A stretch of DNA of 6,223 bases from an uncultured Planctomycetaceae bacterium (lineage in GTDB: Bacteria; Planctomycetota; Planctomycetia; Pirellulales; Pirellulaceae). A model generated the notes under the pieces. That model was given only the letters and a program-made list of their open reading frames with translations. It was not told the DNA's origin and did no database searches. Location of the stretch: NCBI GenBank assembly GCA_937967665.1, contig CALBSZ010000416.1, positions 1 to 6,223 on the forward strand, written 5' to 3'. Shown piece after piece: positions 4,102-6,223 of this stretch; positions within the stretch are counted from its first letter, which is position 1, and each line of letters begins with the position of its first letter. The position numbers and the translations under genes were made by a program.

Positions 4102-6223
4102 TTAACGGTGAAACCGGAATTGCCGGCTGAGCACCCAGTGCTCGACGATCGCCGAAAACCGGTAATCGCTGCCGGGCAATTCTTCGACAATTCTATCTAT
4201 CAGCGGACGGTCGCTCACGAGCGTGCCGCGATTCAGCGCGTAACCAACAAAATGCCGCGTCATACTGCGGAAGACCTCGTCTTCATGATCACGCAAGTAG
4301 CGTTGCAAACCTTCCATGCCTTCGATCCGCCGACCATCACGGTCTTTGGCGAAAGTCAGCTTGTTGATGAACTCCTGAGGACGTCGCCGGCCGATCGCGT
4401 CAAAGGCTTCCAGCGAATACCCGTACGGATCAATCCGTTGATGACAACTGGCACAGGCCGGCTCTTTACTATGACGCCGGATCTGTTCGAGCAGGCTGAG
4501 GCTCTCGCTGGTCTGCGGCTCGTCCGGCAACGGATCGACGTTGGGTGGCGGAGCGGGAATGTGGCGTCCCAGCAGTTTCTCAACCACCCAGACTCCGCGA
4601 TTGGTCGGACTGGTGCGTTTCTGCCGGCTGTTGTTGATCAGGATGGCCCCGAGTCCCAGAACGCCGCCACGACCGGCCGGGCGCATGTCAGTCAGAGCGA
4701 ATCCATTGCGGGGCTGGACCTCGCTGGACTTTGGCATTCGAGGTAGCCGAAGACGTGAGTCGTTGGCGGCGGACAGGCGCGAGTCGTTGGCAGAAGACGG
4801 AAGCCTCACGACTTCCGTCACGGCTTGCTTCTCCGGCGCAAAGATCGACAGCACGCTCGACGGCGCCTTGGATTTGCAGGGATGATCCTCTGGCAAGTTG
4901 TCGGCCAGCTTCCACTTGTGGGCGAGGTAACCTTCCGCCCTCGACACGTCGTCGTCCGAAACATCACCGAAATACACGATCACTTCCGCGACCTGACCGA
5001 CGAAACTCCCGCCGCGGGCATGCCGGCTGCCCAGAATCAGATTCCTCGGCTTTCGATCCGGCGCGCTTCCAAGCAAACCCGTCACGTCGAGCGATCCATT
5101 GCGCCGAATCGACAGCCGCACGCCGTCCGAGTGATGGACGTAAATTGTCGGCGTCGCGACAGCGGGCTTTTTGGAATCAAGGACGGTCAACTTACCGCCG
5201 GACCAGAAGTGACCGCGGTATTTCTTCTGATAGTTCATCACGAATATGTCGCCCGCTCCTGTGCCGCCGCTTCCCAGAAAATCGTTGCCGCCCACCTGCT
5301 TTGCCTGCGCCACGACCAGTATGAGATGCTTGTCGTAAGCAAATCGGTTGTCGCTGACGGCAAGGAGATCACGGTCAAAGTCCACCGCGGGCAGCGAATG
5401 GATCCCGTCCGTCTTGTAGGCTGGCTGCAATGCGTTCTTCGTCTGCGAGAGATGGTTTTCCTGGCCGCTCTTGTCCTGCCACTGCCGAACGTATCCGCCG
5501 GTCTGGACAATGGTCGAAGCATCGGACGCGTCCAACCAGACGGCCAGACCAGCGGCGGGCGGGCCTGCATTCGAACCACCATCGGACGCGGACTCATTCG
5601 CACGTTTGGATTGTTTGAAGGATGGCTCGAGCCCGTAGTAGCTTCGCAATGCCAGATCCAGAAAACTGTAATCGCCGTCGATCATCAGCCGCACATCCCG
5701 ATCGTTGCGAATCAGGTCGTCGAAGTACGCAATCGCTTCGTTGTGCAACGACCGCCGCACTTGCGGAGTAAAATCCGGAAAGACGCCCGTATCCGGGCCG
5801 CGCGTCGCGGTTCCGAAGCCGGCAAATCCCAGCCATTGGCCGAAGAAATGTTCCGCCAGACCGGTTCCACCGGCCCGCGGATCGGCCAGCATGCGACGCG
5901 TCTGTTCGCGCAGGACTTCGTCGCGCAGCAGGCTGCCGTCGGCGGCACAGCGGCGGAGTTCTTCGTCCGGCAACGAGGCCCACAACGTCATGCTCAGGCG
6001 ATTGGCCAGCTCCCACGCCGTCAGTTCGTAGTGCACGCTGCCAGCGTGCGCGGATTCTTGCGTGGACTCTTGCACGCTGGCAGCGGGCACTACGCGGTAA
6101 ACGAAATGGGGCGAAAGCAGCACCCTCGCCAGCCACGCTCGCAAAACCAACTCGGCATCCCGCGCTGCTAATGATCCCATCTTGTCGTAAGCCGTCGCGA
6201 ACTGACCCACCTCGTTTTCGGTC
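4102..6223 (-). CDS. Partial DUF1592-DUF1588-DUF1585 protein with inserted LamG-like domain
   Basis: The frame is open to the right edge, so this is the 3' part of a longer gene. The GTG at 6210 is only an internal codon; upstream codons continue TENE without a stop. Residues below count from that GTG. Residues 31-39 (LLSPHFVYR) and 61-196 match DUF1592, including a QWLGF motif near 125-129. Residues 219-450 are a LamG/concanavalin-like insert. Residues 512-612 match DUF1588, with the RTSPTNRG type of motif, a proline-rich PAPPPNVDPLP segment, and one CxxCH motif at C586-C589-H590. Residues 613-702 match DUF1585 and end at TAA. Family members normally begin with an export signal, a cytochrome c domain, DUF1587 and DUF1595, so those are expected beyond the window. 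The protein is probably exported and heme-binding; the reaction is unknown. It is followed by a DUF1552 gene, the usual partner. Two repeat elements are read in frame (6028-6093 and about 4750-4819). Family assignment is firm, function is not. Confidence 0.9.
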   Translation of the reverse strand, partial: TENEVGQFATAYDKMGSLAARDAELVLRAWLARVLLSPHFVYRVVPAASVQESTQESAHAGSVHYELTAWELANRLSMTLWASLPDEELRRCAADGSLLRDEVLREQTRRMLADPRAGGTGLAEHFFGQWLGFAGFGTATRGPDTGVFPDFTPQVRRSLHNEAIAYFDDLIRNDRDVRLMIDGDYSFLDLALRSYYGLEPSFKQSKRANESASDGGSNAGPPAAGLAVWLDASDASTIVQTGGYVRQWQDKSGQENHLSQTKNALQPAYKTDGIHSLPAVDFDRDLLAVSDNRFAYDKHLILVVAQAKQVGGNDFLGSGGTGAGDIFVMNYQKKYRGHFWSGGKLTVLDSKKPAVATPTIYVHHSDGVRLSIRRNGSLDVTGLLGSAPDRKPRNLILGSRHARGGSFVGQVAEVIVYFGDVSDDDVSRAEGYLAHKWKLADNLPEDHPCKSKAPSSVLSIFAPEKQAVTEVVRLPSSANDSRLSAANDSRLRLPRMPKSSEVQPRNGFALTDMRPAGRGGVLGLGAILINNSRQKRTSPTNRGVWVVEKLLGRHIPAPPPNVDPLPDEPQTSESLSLLEQIRRHSKEPACASCHQRIDPYGYSLEAFDAIGRRRPQEFINKLTFAKDRDGRRIEGMEGLQRYLRDHEDEVFRSMTRHFVGYALNRGTLVSDRPLIDRIVEELPGSDYRFSAIVEHWVLSRQFRFHR
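4750..4819. repeat. Repeat cluster in the post-LamG linker: tandem 24-bp unit plus hairpin
   Basis: The 11-mer gagtcgttggc occurs at 4757-4767 and again at 4781-4791, 24 bases apart, encoding ANDSRL twice (residues 482-487 and 474-479 counted from the GTG at 6210). Next to it, 4796-4803 and 4812-4819 form a perfect 8-bp stem (gacggaag/cttccgtc) around an 8-base loop. All of it is translated as a Ser/Arg/Asn-rich linker between the LamG domain and DUF1588. It looks like a palindromic element, possibly with internal duplication; the outer boundaries are uncertain. Confidence 0.6.
4861..5556 (-). other. LamG/concanavalin A-like domain inserted in the DUF1592/DUF1588 protein
   Basis: About 230 residues between the DUF1592 and DUF1588 parts read as a LamG-type beta-sandwich. 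The start, GLAVWLDASDAST followed by VRQWQDKSGQENH, is the characteristic opening of these domains in planctomycete and verrucomicrobial proteins. LPAVDFD and ILVVAQA follow, and the end GQVAEVIVYFGDVS plus GYLAHKWKL is the usual closing strand and helix. A low-complexity linker rich in Ser, Ala and Gly (around 5557-5620) leads into it and a repetitive linker follows. Such domains often bind carbohydrate or protein, so it may dock the enzyme on a polysaccharide or on the cell surface; this is inference from the fold. Confidence 0.85.
6028..6093. repeat. 66-bp in-frame palindromic element inside the DUF1592 coding region
   Basis: Two 22-base arms (6028-6049 and 6072-6093) are reverse complements with one mismatch and are separated by a 22-base loop. 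The element is exactly 22 codons long and codon-aligned on the minus strand, encoding residues V40 to Y61 of the DUF1592 protein (counted from the GTG at 6210). It lies between the conserved SPHFVYR and ELTAWELANRLS motifs, a variable linker in the family. The loop encodes a QES-T-QES repeat. It looks like a small mobile or dispersed palindrome tolerated as peptide; copies elsewhere cannot be checked here. Confidence 0.8.

Noticed and set aside
5521..5590. Direct 10-base repeat atcggacgcg at 5521-5530 and 5581-5590 at the start of the LamG domain
   Set aside because: It is short, encodes a common Ala-Ser-Asp linker motif in frame, and could easily arise by chance in GC-rich DNA; not enough to call an insertion boundary.
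4825..6171. Long plus-strand open frame of 448 codons opposite the DUF1592 protein gene
   Set aside because: It is antisense to a well-supported gene with recognised domains; its translation has no recognisable motif, and it reflects codon bias of GC-rich coding DNA.
6208..6210. GTG as the start of the DUF1592 protein
   Set aside because: The frame stays open to the window edge and the protein would lack its export signal and N-terminal domains, so this is an internal valine codon.

Overview
The window is most likely a piece of a Planctomycetota chromosome, perhaps a Pirellulales-type bacterium, though the order is a guess. The evidence is gene content: proteins built from the planctomycete-type cytochrome c domain and the DUF1595/DUF1592/DUF1588/DUF1585 series, next to Tat-exported DUF1552 proteins. 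That combination is typical of this phylum. All real genes lie on the minus strand and read from right to left. The long open frames on the plus strand are antisense shadows of GC-rich coding sequence.

Layout in the direction of transcription: (1) 6223-4102, the 3' part of a DUF1592-DUF1588-DUF1585 protein with a LamG/concanavalin-like domain inserted between DUF1592 and DUF1588; its 5' end is outside the window. (2) 4027-2753, a DUF1552 protein with a twin-arginine signal, whose last ~20 codons appear to have been lost from frame by a small indel; the missing family-like tail is readable at 2775-2704 in another frame. (3) 2617-356, a complete secreted protein with two CxxCH heme-binding motifs (planctomycete cytochrome c domain, DUF1595/1592-like region, a charged coiled-coil, DUF1588, DUF1585). 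(4) 366-1, the 5' end of a second Tat-signal protein of the DUF1552/DUF1501 kind, overlapping gene 3 by 11 nt. The region is therefore two tandem copies of a 'DUF1592/1588/1585 protein followed by a DUF1552-like protein' module, probably one operon with its promoter beyond the right edge. All four products are expected outside the cytoplasm. The biochemical role of these families is not established; a periplasmic or surface redox complex is inference.

The most interesting layer is a set of at least four, probably five, short palindromic elements of different sequence. Two fill the intergenic gaps (4044-4095 and 2644-2697). Two are read through as protein: 2527-2601 (75 bp, in the N-region of a signal peptide) and 6028-6093 (66 bp, codon-aligned, inside the DUF1592 region). 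A fifth, less well bounded repeat cluster (about 4750-4819) lies in the linker after the LamG domain. The in-frame ones resemble in principle the palindromic elements of Rickettsia that insert into genes without disrupting them.

No tRNA, rRNA, CRISPR array, transposase or phage gene was seen. There is no gene-free stretch longer than about 130 bases.
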